A DNA stretch of 64,000 bases from JBFHIJ01 sp041596515 (GCA_041596515.1 JBFHIJ010000012.1:21985-85984), one strand, 5' to 3'. Counted from the stretch's first letter, positions 36,658 to 45,620 are shown. The notes: a model not told the origin generated them from the sequence alone. Made by a program: numbers and translations.

Positions 36658-38826
36658 CTATTTAGGAATATTTGGCAACAGAATAGTAAACGTGGATCCT
36701 TTGCCGAGTTTGCTTTCTACTTCTATTTTGCCGCCATGCCTTTCAGCGAATTCTTTGCACAAAATGAGCCCTAAACCGGTGCCTGATTCTTTTTTTGTAC
36801 CGATTGTAGTATGGTTTACATCTATTCGGAACAGTTTAAGCTTATCCTCTTCCTTGATACCTACTCCTGAGTCTGCAACTTTGATGCGAATATAGTCTCC
36901 GGATTTATCTGTAGTAATAGTTATTTTTGAATTTTCATTAGAAAACTTTATTGCGTTTGATATCAGATTGCGCATGATAGTGTTTAACATAAAAATATCA
37001 GCAAAAACATTAACCTCTTTCAACTCAATTTCCAATTTTATGTTTTTGTTATCAAGAATATTTGCATAAAGCTTGGTAATAGATATTAAAATATTACTCA
37101 AGTCAGTAATAGAAGGTTCGAATTCTAAAGCTCCGGTTTGAGAGCGAGCCCAGTTTAACAAGTTTTCTAACAAATCAAAAAGTTGCTTAGAAGTATTTTG
37201 TAGCATGTTGATAAACTTTTTGTTTTCTTCTACTGTTAGCTTTTCATAGTTTAAAGCCATAACTTCTAACATTGATTGAAATCCGGCTAAGGGAGACTTA
37301 ATATCATGGGCAATTATATTGAAAAACCTATCTTTAGATGCATTTACTTCTCTAAGTTGATTCTGAGAACTAATAAGTTTATTATTCACTTCATATAGTT
37401 TCTGTGTCTCCTCTAAAATTTGCTCTCTGGAAATTTTTAATTCATTCATTGCATCTTCTAACTGAGAAGTGCGTTCCATCACTCTATTTTCAAGCTCTTT
37501 ATTTAATTTTTCTATTTTAAATTGATAGGATTTTCTTTCAGAAATATCCAAAAATACTGCAATACCGGCAATTAGTGTTTTGTTCTCATCAAAAATAGGA
37601 GATGTGCTGGTTAAAATCCATTTTTTTTCTCCGTCCTTTCTTATGACCTGCAACTCTCTATTTTGAGTTTTGAGACCGGAAGTAGTTGACGCATATAAAG
37701 ATAAATCTCTAAAATATACTCTATTTCCATCAATATCGTAAAATTTGAAAGGTAAATACTTTTCACCTGCCAAAGTTAATTGTGGTAAATGACTCAAATT
37801 AATACCTAATATATCAACTGCAGATTTGGAAATCATGGATGCCGTCATAGTTTTACTATCCGTTATCACAATACCTGCCGGAGATTGAGCCAGCTCTTCT
37901 TTTAGAATTGCCATAGTTTTGGCTAATGCTTTCTGAGTTGATATTTTTTCTTCAATTTCATCTAATAGCATCTTTTGTGTATGTTGTAGCTCCTCTTGCC
38001 TTTGAAAAGTAGTGTTTAGCATCTTATCAAACGAATGAACTAACTTATCCAAAGCACTTTTAGGATTTCGTTTCACTCCTTGTATTATGGGTCTCAATGA
38101 AGGATTCTTTTGTATAGCATCAAACGCAGTAGCAAATATGGAATATGATTTTAAATAAGGTAAAGTAAATAAGAATATTATTACGGCAGATATTCCTACA
38201 ACTATAAAATCTAGCAGAAAGACATATAGTCTACCAGATTTATATATCGCATCTAAATCATGTACATACATTCCAACTCCAATATATGCTTCTAATTCAG
38301 GAATACCTTTGACATAAGAAATTTTTAATTTTTCTTCATTGCCAAGTGGGGGGTAGTAGTAGTATTCTACGAAGTCACTGCCTGCTTTAGATTTTGCAGC
38401 TTTTATCAGTTCTTTAATTATATATTTACCATAAATATCTTGTAGATCCAATAGATTCAAACCTTCACTATCAGGTTCGTATGGTTGCACAAGCATTTTA
38501 CCATCATAGCCACTCATAAATACATAATTCATATTAATATTATCCGAAAAAGTCATATTTCTGACTGTTCCGGTAACTTTCTGCAAAGCATCAGATTTGT
38601 TTATTTTACCAAGTCTGAATTGCATAAGAGTAGGCTTTATAGTATTATAAGCAATAGTTGTTATTCTTTTTAACTCAACTTTCCTAAGTTGTAAAAGTTC
38701 ATCATAGTATTGATTATTATTAATAATATTTATAATAACAAAACCAACAATAAAAACAACAACAGCTAAAAATATTCTGAAGTATTTACCGTAATAGAAC
38801 TTGTATAAAGTAGCAATCAAATCCAT
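36658..38826 (-). CDS. Cache-sensor PAS histidine kinase
   Basis: A 722-residue inner-membrane sensor kinase. The first helix (about 16-35) is followed by a periplasmic single-Cache-type domain (about 40-195) with the pattern YVFMSGYDGKMLVQPY ... GKYIIKELI ... YVKGIPELEAYIGVGMYV. A second helix (about 200-225) follows, then a coiled coil, a PAS domain (about 310-430) ending FLDISERK, and a second coiled coil. The HisKA domain has His507 in IIAHDIKSPL, and the HATPase has IMRNLISNAIKF, DSGVGI and GTGLGLILCKE. Cache domains of this kind bind small ligands such as carboxylates. No response regulator is nearby. The kinase core and the segment KLFRIDVNHTTIGT are nearly those of the kinase at 1896-3680, showing recent paralogy. 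Confidence 0.92.
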   Translation of the reverse strand: MDLIATLYKFYYGKYFRIFLAVVVFIVGFVIINIINNNQYYDELLQLRKVELKRITTIAYNTIKPTLMQFRLGKINKSDALQKVTGTVRNMTFSDNINMNYVFMSGYDGKMLVQPYEPDSEGLNLLDLQDIYGKYIIKELIKAAKSKAGSDFVEYYYYPPLGNEEKLKISYVKGIPELEAYIGVGMYVHDLDAIYKSGRLYVFLLDFIVVGISAVIIFLFTLPYLKSYSIFATAFDAIQKNPSLRPIIQGVKRNPKSALDKLVHSFDKMLNTTFQRQEELQHTQKMLLDEIEEKISTQKALAKTMAILKEELAQSPAGIVITDSKTMTASMISKSAVDILGINLSHLPQLTLAGEKYLPFKFYDIDGNRVYFRDLSLYASTTSGLKTQNRELQVIRKDGEKKWILTSTSPIFDENKTLIAGIAVFLDISERKSYQFKIEKLNKELENRVMERTSQLEDAMNELKISREQILEETQKLYEVNNKLISSQNQLREVNASKDRFFNIIAHDIKSPLAGFQSMLEVMALNYEKLTVEENKKFINMLQNTSKQLFDLLENLLNWARSQTGALEFEPSITDLSNILISITKLYANILDNKNIKLEIELKEVNVFADIFMLNTIMRNLISNAIKFSNENSKITITTDKSGDYIRIKVADSGVGIKEEDKLKLFRIDVNHTTIGTKKESGTGLGLILCKEFAERHGGKIEVESKLGKGSTFTILLPNIPK

Positions 38827-38890
38827 GGTTAGCCTTTCATATTGTATCCTAAATCAATATATATATATTATCATAATTATCATAAAAAAA

Positions 38891-39235
38891 ATGGAAGAAA
38901 AGCAATATATTTTAATAGAAACAGTAGCAAATGCAGAAGTGAATATTCAAGAAGATGATATAGCTCTGTTCTATTTTTCCGCTGATAGATGCAATGTATG
39001 CAAAGCACTAATGCCAAAAGTGCAGGAGATGGCTATGCAGTATCCTGAAATGAAGTTGTACTACATTGATGTGGAAAAAAATCAAGAGTTTTCCGGTAAG
39101 TACAGTATCTTTACGATTCCTGTAATTTTAGTTTTTATACAAGGTAAAGAGACAATTCGTGAAAGTAGAAATATAAGCGTCTCAGTGCTTGAAGATAAAA
39201 TAGAAAGATATTACCATCTGCTCTATAATCAATAG
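38891..39235 (+). CDS. Thioredoxin-fold protein with CNVC active site
   Basis: A small 114-residue thioredoxin-like protein without a signal peptide, so cytoplasmic. The redox motif is CNVC in FSADRCNVCKALMPKV, and the cis-proline loop reads IFTIPVILVF. The strand with YYIDVEKNQEF precedes it as in thioredoxins. The dipeptide between the cysteines (Asn-Val) differs from the CGPC of housekeeping thioredoxins, so substrate or redox potential may differ. I chose the ATG at 38891; a longer frame from a TTG at 38801 would run back into the divergent kinase gene. It ends 3 bases before the convergent rluD stop. Confidence 0.85.
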   Translation: MEEKQYILIETVANAEVNIQEDDIALFYFSADRCNVCKALMPKVQEMAMQYPEMKLYYIDVEKNQEFSGKYSIFTIPVILVFIQGKETIRESRNISVSVLEDKIERYYHLLYNQ

Positions 39236-39238
39236 CTT

Positions 39239-40327
39239 CTATTCAATGGAAGAGTTATACTCTTGCAAGAGCTTTAATATCTCTTGCATGTCTTTAGGTA
39301 AATCCGAATTGAAACGCATAAATTCTTTAGTGTGCGGGTGCTCAAAGCCTAAAGATTTTGCATGAAGCATCTGCCGATTGGTCATCGATAAGCACTTTTC
39401 AGCTAAAGCTTTTTGGTGTGGCAGGGAAGATGCAGTAACGACTTTATCGCCACCATACCAAGCATCACCCATCAGAGGATGTTTAATGTGGCTCATGTGT
39501 ACCCTGATTTGGTGAGTTCTGCCTGTTTTAAGTTTTAACTGCAAATGAGAGGCAAAAGGGAATTGATTCAAGACTTTATATGAAGTATAAGCATACTTTC
39601 CGTCTCCTCTAATCGGAACACAGAAGTTTTTCCTGTCTCTTGTAGATCTTGCTAAAGGAGCTTCTACAAACCCTTCTATTTCCTTAAATTTTCCCCATGC
39701 TATAGCTTCATAAATCCTTTCACTTGTTTTATTTGCAAACTGCTCAGCAAGTTTTGCATGAGTAAAAGAGTCTTTAGCTATCACAAGTAAACCTGTAGTA
39801 TCTTTGTCAATACGATGCACCAAGCCGGGTCTTACTTCATCCATTGAAAAAATAGAACCTTCGCTGTTTTCATTATCAGATTCTTCCTCATCAAAATCTA
39901 CAGCAATATTATCTCTGATTCCAAAATGAAATAGCAGAGCATTTATTAGTGTGCCTACTCTATGACCAAGAGCCGGATGACAAACCATATTTGCAGGTTT
40001 GTTTATAACTATTAAATATTCATCCTCATAAACAACATCTAAAGGTATATTTTCAGGAACAAGCTCTATAGGAGGAGCCTTCATGATGATGCATTTAATT
40101 TTGTCAAAAGGTTTGAGTTTTCTACTTGCTTTCGCCACCAGTCCATTGATGAAAACCTGGTCACTGTCAATTGCATTTTGCACTTTATTGCGGGTAGCAT
40201 TTAGAATTTGCTGGGATAAAAATTTATCTATTCGTATAGGTTTTTGATTCTTGGGTACGTCAAATTCATAAACATACTCGACAGGAGTCGGATAATTCGG
40301 GTCATAAAGTTTTTCTTGTTCGCACAT
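39239..40327 (-). CDS. rluD: RluD-type ribosomal large subunit pseudouridine synthase
   Basis: A 362-residue RNA-modifying enzyme that converts uridines to pseudouridine in 23S rRNA. It has an N-terminal S4 RNA-binding domain (about 28-80) and the RluA-family catalytic domain with the active-site Asp174 in LVHRIDKDTTGLLVIAKD. The C-terminal TGRTHQIRVHMSHIKHPLMG is also diagnostic. An acidic insert (about 143-165, rich in Asp/Glu) separates the GHRVGTLINALL strand from the catalytic motif, longer than in the E. coli enzyme. Its ATG shares one base with the lspA stop, so the two are translationally coupled, an arrangement common in bacteria. Confidence 0.93.
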   Translation of the reverse strand: MCEQEKLYDPNYPTPVEYVYEFDVPKNQKPIRIDKFLSQQILNATRNKVQNAIDSDQVFINGLVAKASRKLKPFDKIKCIIMKAPPIELVPENIPLDVVYEDEYLIVINKPANMVCHPALGHRVGTLINALLFHFGIRDNIAVDFDEEESDNENSEGSIFSMDEVRPGLVHRIDKDTTGLLVIAKDSFTHAKLAEQFANKTSERIYEAIAWGKFKEIEGFVEAPLARSTRDRKNFCVPIRGDGKYAYTSYKVLNQFPFASHLQLKLKTGRTHQIRVHMSHIKHPLMGDAWYGGDKVVTASSLPHQKALAEKCLSMTNRQMLHAKSLGFEHPHTKEFMRFNSDLPKDMQEILKLLQEYNSSIE

Positions 40328-40935
40328 TACCTTACTTCCTCTTCAGTTATTTCCTTATGCTCTTTAGGAGGACGAATTGTGCTAAGGCTTGGTAAGTAAT
40401 TATGTACAAAAAGCAAAATCACAACACCAACAGATACACAAGAGTCAGCAATATTAAAAACAGGCCAGTGGGAATAGTATAATCCAAATATATTAAAGTC
40501 AGGAATATCAACTTGAATAAAGTCAACTACTTTGCCATAGAAAAGAGGCATTTCACCATAGAAGACGCCATAAAAAACTCTATCTATCAGATTGCCTACA
40601 GCTCCTGCAAAAATCAAGGCAATGCCAAACTTAACGGCACGATTTGCAAAATGTATTTTAGATAGATACCAACCAAGCCCTGTGGCTGCAATAATGGAAA
40701 ACAAAGATAAAAATATTTTACCAGCTCCAAAAGAAATACCAAAAGCCATACCGGGATTTTCTATATATGTAAAATGAAGGAAATCACCAAGCACAGAAAT
40801 AGATTCACCATAATTAAAACCGTGGTGTGTATATCCAAATAAACTAAATCCTTTTACGAGGAGCTTAGTAATCTGATCTAAGAAAATAAAAGTAATTGCT
40901 AGGATAAAATAATTACGATTAGATTTATTATTCAT
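40327..40935 (-). CDS. lspA: Lipoprotein signal peptidase (signal peptidase II)
   Basis: A 202-residue inner-membrane aspartic protease that removes signal peptides from prolipoproteins after lipid attachment. It has four membrane helices and the two catalytic aspartates in GNLIDRV and VFNIADSCVSVG. The asparagine-containing segment YIENPGMAFGIS is also characteristic. It is longer than E. coli LspA, with an added loop in the periplasmic part (about residues 120-150) and a charged cytoplasmic tail. I used the ATG at 40935; the frame extends to a TTG at 40947. The lipoprotein nucleotidase at 45.6 kb is one expected substrate. Confidence 0.93.
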   Translation of the reverse strand: MNNKSNRNYFILAITFIFLDQITKLLVKGFSLFGYTHHGFNYGESISVLGDFLHFTYIENPGMAFGISFGAGKIFLSLFSIIAATGLGWYLSKIHFANRAVKFGIALIFAGAVGNLIDRVFYGVFYGEMPLFYGKVVDFIQVDIPDFNIFGLYYSHWPVFNIADSCVSVGVVILLFVHNYLPSLSTIRPPKEHKEITEEEVR

Positions 40936-40946
40936 ATTATAGTGCA

Positions 40947-40985
40947 AAAATAATAAAAAAATTGGGACTTCTATGAAGTCCCAAT
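40947..40985 (-). terminator. Terminator between the TraR/DksA-like gene and lspA
   Basis: A perfect 11-bp stem (ATTGGGACTTC / GAAGTCCCAAT, 40961-40985) with a 3-base loop is followed on the minus strand by seven T residues. It lies 26 bases beyond the stop of the upstream gene and just before lspA, so lspA-rluD must rely on readthrough or a promoter of its own here. Confidence 0.85.
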
Positions 40986-41010
40986 TTAACTAAAAAAAGT
41001 CAAATATATT

Positions 41011-41658
41011 TTACTTTTTCAATGGCTCTATTCTATCTACTCCATCATCAGGGCATTTCTTATGAATTTTATAAGAAGCCGATAAAGTAGTTATAGGCAC
41101 TGCCATTAAGCGTGGTTTAGCAATAAGGCAACCACAAACTCGACAAATACCATAAGTTTTAAGTTCAATTCTTTCCAAAGCGTCATCAAGCTTTTTCAAA
41201 TATTCATTAATTCTTTGTATTTGTGCATAAGTTTTTTCTTTCTCCATTGCTTCAGAGCCTTGCTCCGCCATGTGCATAGAGTAAATCATGGATTCTTCCG
41301 CAAAGTCATAGCTATTAAGGTCGTCCAATCTTTCCCTGAGCATAGCAAGTTCGTCTACAGTTTCCTCTTTAGAGCGTAAGATTACATTTTTAAATTCTTC
41401 AAGCTCTTCATCACTATATCTCAAACCTTTTTCAGGAGCAGTTCTTTGCTCCTTAGCTCTTTCTTCGGCATCAAGCATAGCCTTAGTTTTGACTTTGTTT
41501 TTAGGGGCTGCGACTTGAATAGTAGTTACATCGTTATTTTCTTCCTGAGTAGCTTCTTTTTTAGGTCGCCCGCGTTTTTTCGAAACAGTATCTTCGTTTG
41601 TATCAGTGCTTTGTATATTTTCCTGATTCAAAACTTCATCTTTTTTCTTTCTAGGCAT
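41011..41658 (-). CDS. TraR/DksA-family protein with AT-hook-like tail and incomplete zinc finger
   Basis: A 215-residue protein. The N-terminal 75 residues are charged and disordered, with an AT-hook-like KKRGRPKKE (about 28-36) that may bind AT-rich DNA. A coiled coil (about 80-165) resembles that of DksA, which inserts into the secondary channel of RNA polymerase. The C-terminal finger has the first CxxC (172-175, ICRVCGCLI), but where the second CxxC normally falls the sequence is SASY (193-196). Other cysteines are at 177 and 202. The neighbours ileS and lspA-rluD repeat a gene order seen in Bacteroidota, supporting orthology to the dksA/traR gene usually found there. Confidence 0.85.
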   Translation of the reverse strand: MPRKKKDEVLNQENIQSTDTNEDTVSKKRGRPKKEATQEENNDVTTIQVAAPKNKVKTKAMLDAEERAKEQRTAPEKGLRYSDEELEEFKNVILRSKEETVDELAMLRERLDDLNSYDFAEESMIYSMHMAEQGSEAMEKEKTYAQIQRINEYLKKLDDALERIELKTYGICRVCGCLIAKPRLMAVPITTLSASYKIHKKCPDDGVDRIEPLKK

Positions 41659-41832
41659 ATTGCACCTCGCTTATAAATTCAAAACCGGGGTTTGTAAATG
41701 AAAACGCCAATATACTCATAATTGATGGAAAAAAACAAATAAATTTTCAAATATTTTTCACACATATCCAATTGGCTTTATTTTAAAGGCTTACGAATAA
41801 GAGCGACTTTTGTTTTAATTATTGTTAAGATT

Positions 41833-41940
41833 ATGAAACAAAAAATGTTTGGAAATATGGGGGAGCTGATTAGTCATATCAAACAAAAAATTTCAAAAAT
41901 CATAAGCTCATTGTCTGAAATTTCTCATAGAAATCTATAA
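41833..41940 (+). CDS. Candidate small amphipathic-helix peptide, 35 residues
   Basis: A short frame from ATG to TAA in intergenic DNA, opposite in direction to its neighbours. The peptide begins MKQKMFGNMGELISH. Its hydrophobic residues fall at 9, 13, 16, 20, 23, 27 and 30 (Met, Ile, Ile, Ile, Ile, Leu, Ile), a regular 4-3 spacing that forms one greasy face of a helix, with Lys, Ser, Glu and His on the other. A terminator hairpin with a T run on the plus strand begins 5 bases after the stop. The sequence is too short for homology by eye. It may be a real small protein (a membrane-surface peptide, toxin-like peptide or coiled coil) or chance. Confidence 0.4.
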   Translation: MKQKMFGNMGELISHIKQKISKIISSLSEISHRNL

Positions 41941-41944
41941 CAAC

Positions 41945-41980
41945 TAAAAAGCTGCCCTTAATATATAAGAGCAGCTTTTT
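41945..41980. terminator. Bidirectional hairpin terminator between ileS and the small ORF
   Basis: The arms AAAAAGCTGC and GCAGCTTTTT flank a loop of about 16 bases. T runs occur on both strands, so it can end ileS transcripts (minus strand, 24 bases past the stop) and any plus-strand transcript of the small ORF. Confidence 0.75.
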
Positions 41981-42003
41981 TTCAATCTATATAAGCAGAA
42001 TTT

Positions 42004-45000
42004 TTACTTAGCGATAGCGATGTTTACGATATCACCTAATATGTCAATTTCTTCGCCTGCTGTAGCAGCATCAAAGTCAATTGATTCTGCTAATGTTTCA
42101 TTTTTGATATATTCACTCATCTCTTCAATCGCTGTTTTGATAGCTTCCGGTGCATTGTACTTAACAGTAATGCGGTCAGTTACTTCAAAACCTGAGTTTT
42201 TACGCATATTCTGGATGCGGTTAACTACTTCGCGGGCTAAGCCTTCCTGCTCAAGCTCTTTTGTAAGCTGAGTGTCAAGTGCTACTGTTACGCCTTGCTC
42301 AGTGGCTACCAACCAGCCTTCGATTTCTTCTCCGGCTACGATAATATCTTCTAAAACAACATCTACACTCATGTCTTCTAGTTGAAGATTAAGCGTCTTA
42401 CCTTGTTCCAAAGATACAATCTGTTCATTATTTAAAGTTGCAATCACATTTGCAACTTTTTGAGTAGACTTGCCGAATTTTTTACCCATTACTTTGAAGT
42501 TACCTTTAGCAGATCTTTGAACAATTGAAGCAGTGTCTTCACTTACAAATTCAACTGCTTTGATGTTAAGCTCTTCTTTGATAATATCTTCTACTAACTG
42601 AATGTCACGTCTATCCTGAGGAGAAATCACGGGCACAAGAATTCTCTGCAATGGCTGGCGAGTTCTTATTTTAGCTTTTTCTCTAAGAGAGCGAGCCAAA
42701 TATACTATTTTTTGAGCCATGTCCATTTTGCGTTCCAAATCAACATCAATGTCGCTATCTTCCACTTTAGGGAATTCACATAGATGTATAGAAATTGGAT
42801 CGTTTTCATAACGCAATCGTTGGTACAAATCATCAGATAAGAAAGGAGCACAAGCAGCCATCATTTTAGTGATGCTTAGTAACACTTCTCTCAGTGTTTG
42901 ATATGCAGCAAGCTTGTCATTATCTATAGAGCCCTTCCAGAAACGTCTTCTGTTTCTACGAATATACCAGTTAGAAAGTTCATTGATAACAAAATCCTGT
43001 ATAGCTCTGTGAGCTTTAGTCAGCTCGTAAGTGTCCATTAGAGTAGTATACTCTTTAAGTAGTGAATTTGTACGCGAGAGTATCCATCTGTCTATCTCAG
43101 GTCTGTCTTCTAATTTAATATTAGCTTCATTACCTGTAAAGCCATCAATGTTGGCATACAAAGTAAAGAATGCATAAGTGTTAGTAAGCGAACGCATAAA
43201 ATCAGAAATAACTGTTTTAGCAATATCACCAGGATTGAATTTAGTTGCTTTCCAAGGTGGATTATTCACGAACAAGTACCATCGAACTGCATCAGCACCA
43301 TATTTCTCCATTACTTCAAATGGATCAATAGTGTTGCCTTTCGATTTTGACATCTTGACACCGAGTTTATCCAAGATAAGCTCGTTTACTACAATATTTT
43401 TATAAGCAGGTTTGCCAAATAGGGCAGAAGCTATGCTATGAAGCGTGTAGAACCAGCCACGAGTCTGGTCAATGCCTTCAGCGATAAAGTCGCCCGGGAA
43501 CTGCTTGTCGAATAATTCTTTATTTTCAAACGGATAGTGGAACTGTGCGAAAGGCATAGCACCTGAGTCAAACCACACGTCAATCACTTCATGGACGCGT
43601 CTGTATTTGTTACCGTTTTTCTCGAAAACTACATGATCAACAAATGGTCTATGTAAGTCAATTTCTTTTTTACATTCTTTGATTGGAACAAGAGAACCGT
43701 CTTCCATTTCATAAAGACCTTGGCTGAGCTCTTCGATAGATCCAATAGAGAATATATCAGAATCATCTTTTTCATTTACCCAGATAGGTAACGGGGTGCC
43801 CCAATATCTATCTCTGGAAAGTGACCATTCTTTTACTTCCTCAAGCCAGTTACCAAATCTGCCGGCACCAATTTCAGGTGGTTGCCAGTTGATTTCATTT
43901 TTATTAAGGTCAATCATTGTGTCTTTATACTCAGGAGCTTTGATAAACCAAGACTCTCTTGCATAATACATGATTGGGTTACCTGTTCTCCAGCAGTGAG
44001 GGTAACTGTGGACATAGTCATTAGTAGAGCGATATATTTTATCGTTGTACTTCAACCAAATAACTACATCTTTATCAACGCCTTCTTCATCATGGTCTTC
44101 GTAAGTGAAATTTTTGATTGCACGCCCGGCAAACTCTCCGCAGTCTTCAGTTAAGTGACCGTTTGGAGTTACAGGTTGCAAGAATGGCAAATTCCACTGA
44201 CGAGACATTCTGTAATCATCTTCACCAAAAGCAGGAGCAAGGTGAACTATACCGGAACCGTCCGAAGTGGATACAAAGTCGCCGGCAATAATAGAAAGCG
44301 CATTTGGATGAGCTTCCATATCTATGTCACAGAAAGGTAAAATTTGATCATAGCGAGTGCCGATTAAATCTTTACCTTTAAATTCTTTTAGTATTTCGTT
44401 TTCACCATCTAAAGCCTGCAGCCTTTCTTTAGCTAGGACTAATTCGTAAACCAAAGTTTCGTCGCTTTTCTTAACTTTGCGAGTATTGCGTACGTGTACG
44501 TAGTCTATATCCTCACCGCAAGCCGCTGCCACGTTAGCAAAAAGAGTCCAAGGAGTAGTAGTCCAGATAAGAAGTCTTGCGTTTTCCAATCCTTCTACAT
44601 TAGAAGAAAGAATTTTTGGCATGATGTAGCAGTTCGGGTCTTTTACATCTTTATATCCTAATGAAAGCTCGTGAGAGCTTAACGGAGTTTCGATAGTAGG
44701 TGACTGAGGAACTACTTTAAAACCTTTATAAATAAGCCCTTTGTCAAAAAATGAATTCAGAGCCCACCAAACAGATTCTACATAATCATTAGTACATGTG
44801 ATGTAGGCTTCATCCATATTTACCCAGTAACCCATGCGGTGAGTAAGATATTTCCAGCCTTCATCCATTTCGATGTTTTTATAAACAAACTCTTTACATT
44901 TAGCATTAAATGCTTCTATGCCATAAGTTTCGATTTCTCTTTTATCTTTAAGTTTAAGCTCTTTTTCAACTGCGATTTCCACAGGCAAGCCGTGAGTGTC

Positions 45001-45255
45001 CCAGCCGGCTTGGCGGCGAACGTAGTATCCCTGAAGAGTTTTGTAACGGCAAACAGTGTCTTTGATAGTACGAGCCATCATGTGGTGAATGCCGGGACGA
45101 CCGTTAACCGTTGGTGGACCTTCAAAGAAACTAAAGTGAGGTCTACCTTCTCTTAATTTTAAAGATTTTTCGAATATATCGTTTTCTTCCCAAAATTTAA
45201 GCATTTCATGCTCTAATTTTGAGTAAGACAAATTCTCTGGTAGTGGCTTAAACAT
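42004..45255 (-). CDS. ileS: Isoleucyl-tRNA synthetase, eukaryote-like type (IleRS2)
   Basis: A 1083-residue class I aminoacyl-tRNA synthetase charging tRNA-Ile with isoleucine. The first ATP-binding signature reads GIHH (55-58, in NGRPGIHHMMAR) rather than the canonical HxGH. The second is KMSKSKGN near residue 634. The editing (CP1) domain includes WTTTPWTLFANVA. Length above 1050 residues and the C-terminal extension without a zinc-binding cysteine cluster are marks of the eukaryote-like IleRS2 branch found in some bacteria, which is naturally resistant to mupirocin. No second ileS is in the window. It heads the minus-strand order ileS, TraR/DksA-like, lspA, rluD. Confidence 0.95.
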   Translation of the reverse strand: MFKPLPENLSYSKLEHEMLKFWEENDIFEKSLKLREGRPHFSFFEGPPTVNGRPGIHHMMARTIKDTVCRYKTLQGYYVRRQAGWDTHGLPVEIAVEKELKLKDKREIETYGIEAFNAKCKEFVYKNIEMDEGWKYLTHRMGYWVNMDEAYITCTNDYVESVWWALNSFFDKGLIYKGFKVVPQSPTIETPLSSHELSLGYKDVKDPNCYIMPKILSSNVEGLENARLLIWTTTPWTLFANVAAACGEDIDYVHVRNTRKVKKSDETLVYELVLAKERLQALDGENEILKEFKGKDLIGTRYDQILPFCDIDMEAHPNALSIIAGDFVSTSDGSGIVHLAPAFGEDDYRMSRQWNLPFLQPVTPNGHLTEDCGEFAGRAIKNFTYEDHDEEGVDKDVVIWLKYNDKIYRSTNDYVHSYPHCWRTGNPIMYYARESWFIKAPEYKDTMIDLNKNEINWQPPEIGAGRFGNWLEEVKEWSLSRDRYWGTPLPIWVNEKDDSDIFSIGSIEELSQGLYEMEDGSLVPIKECKKEIDLHRPFVDHVVFEKNGNKYRRVHEVIDVWFDSGAMPFAQFHYPFENKELFDKQFPGDFIAEGIDQTRGWFYTLHSIASALFGKPAYKNIVVNELILDKLGVKMSKSKGNTIDPFEVMEKYGADAVRWYLFVNNPPWKATKFNPGDIAKTVISDFMRSLTNTYAFFTLYANIDGFTGNEANIKLEDRPEIDRWILSRTNSLLKEYTTLMDTYELTKAHRAIQDFVINELSNWYIRRNRRRFWKGSIDNDKLAAYQTLREVLLSITKMMAACAPFLSDDLYQRLRYENDPISIHLCEFPKVEDSDIDVDLERKMDMAQKIVYLARSLREKAKIRTRQPLQRILVPVISPQDRRDIQLVEDIIKEELNIKAVEFVSEDTASIVQRSAKGNFKVMGKKFGKSTQKVANVIATLNNEQIVSLEQGKTLNLQLEDMSVDVVLEDIIVAGEEIEGWLVATEQGVTVALDTQLTKELEQEGLAREVVNRIQNMRKNSGFEVTDRITVKYNAPEAIKTAIEEMSEYIKNETLAESIDFDAATAGEEIDILGDIVNIAIAK

Positions 45256-45620
45256 AACTATCCATTTAAACTGTTACTTAAAATATACAAACAACAATTA
45301 TAAACTTTTTTACTCTTAATTTCAAATATTTTTGTTTAAGAAAAGCATTCTAATAAAATGGAATAGAGTATACATGCAATCGTGCTCGTAAAACGTTTCT
45401 TCTAACAAGGCATAGTAAAAGTCTTATGTAAATAAATTACAAGTGCTATATAAAATAATAAATATACATTGCTTAAGTACCATTTAGATGCCATATTTTC
45501 TTATTTGTGTAAAAGTAAAGAAGATTGCTGAAATAATCAGAAAATAAATAGTAGAATTTATAGTATCTATTTATATTTATTTTTCCAAATTTATAGATGT
45601 ACATATTATAGGTTTTAGGT
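45256..45620. other. Divergent intergenic region, 365 bp, no gene seen
   Basis: This AT-rich spacer must contain the promoters of ileS (minus strand) and the nucleotidase gene (plus strand). I found no T-box-like leader, hairpin of note or small ORF. Both strands contain frequent stops. Confidence 0.4.

Larger units (their letters stand above)
41659..42003. other. Intergenic region, 345 bp, holding a small ORF and a terminator
   Basis: Between the TraR/DksA-like gene and ileS. It carries the promoter of the former, a short open frame on the plus strand (41833-41940) and a hairpin terminator (41945-41980), both described separately. The rest (about 41680-41830) is AT-rich with no further signal seen. 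Confidence 0.5.

Noticed and set aside
38801..38890. N-terminal extension of the thioredoxin-like gene from a TTG
   Set aside because: It would overlap the divergent kinase gene start and adds an Ile-rich stretch unrelated to the thioredoxin fold; the ATG at 38891 is better.
45256..45620. T-box leader or other riboswitch before ileS
   Set aside because: No conserved T-box sequence or terminator/antiterminator pair could be seen in the upstream region.
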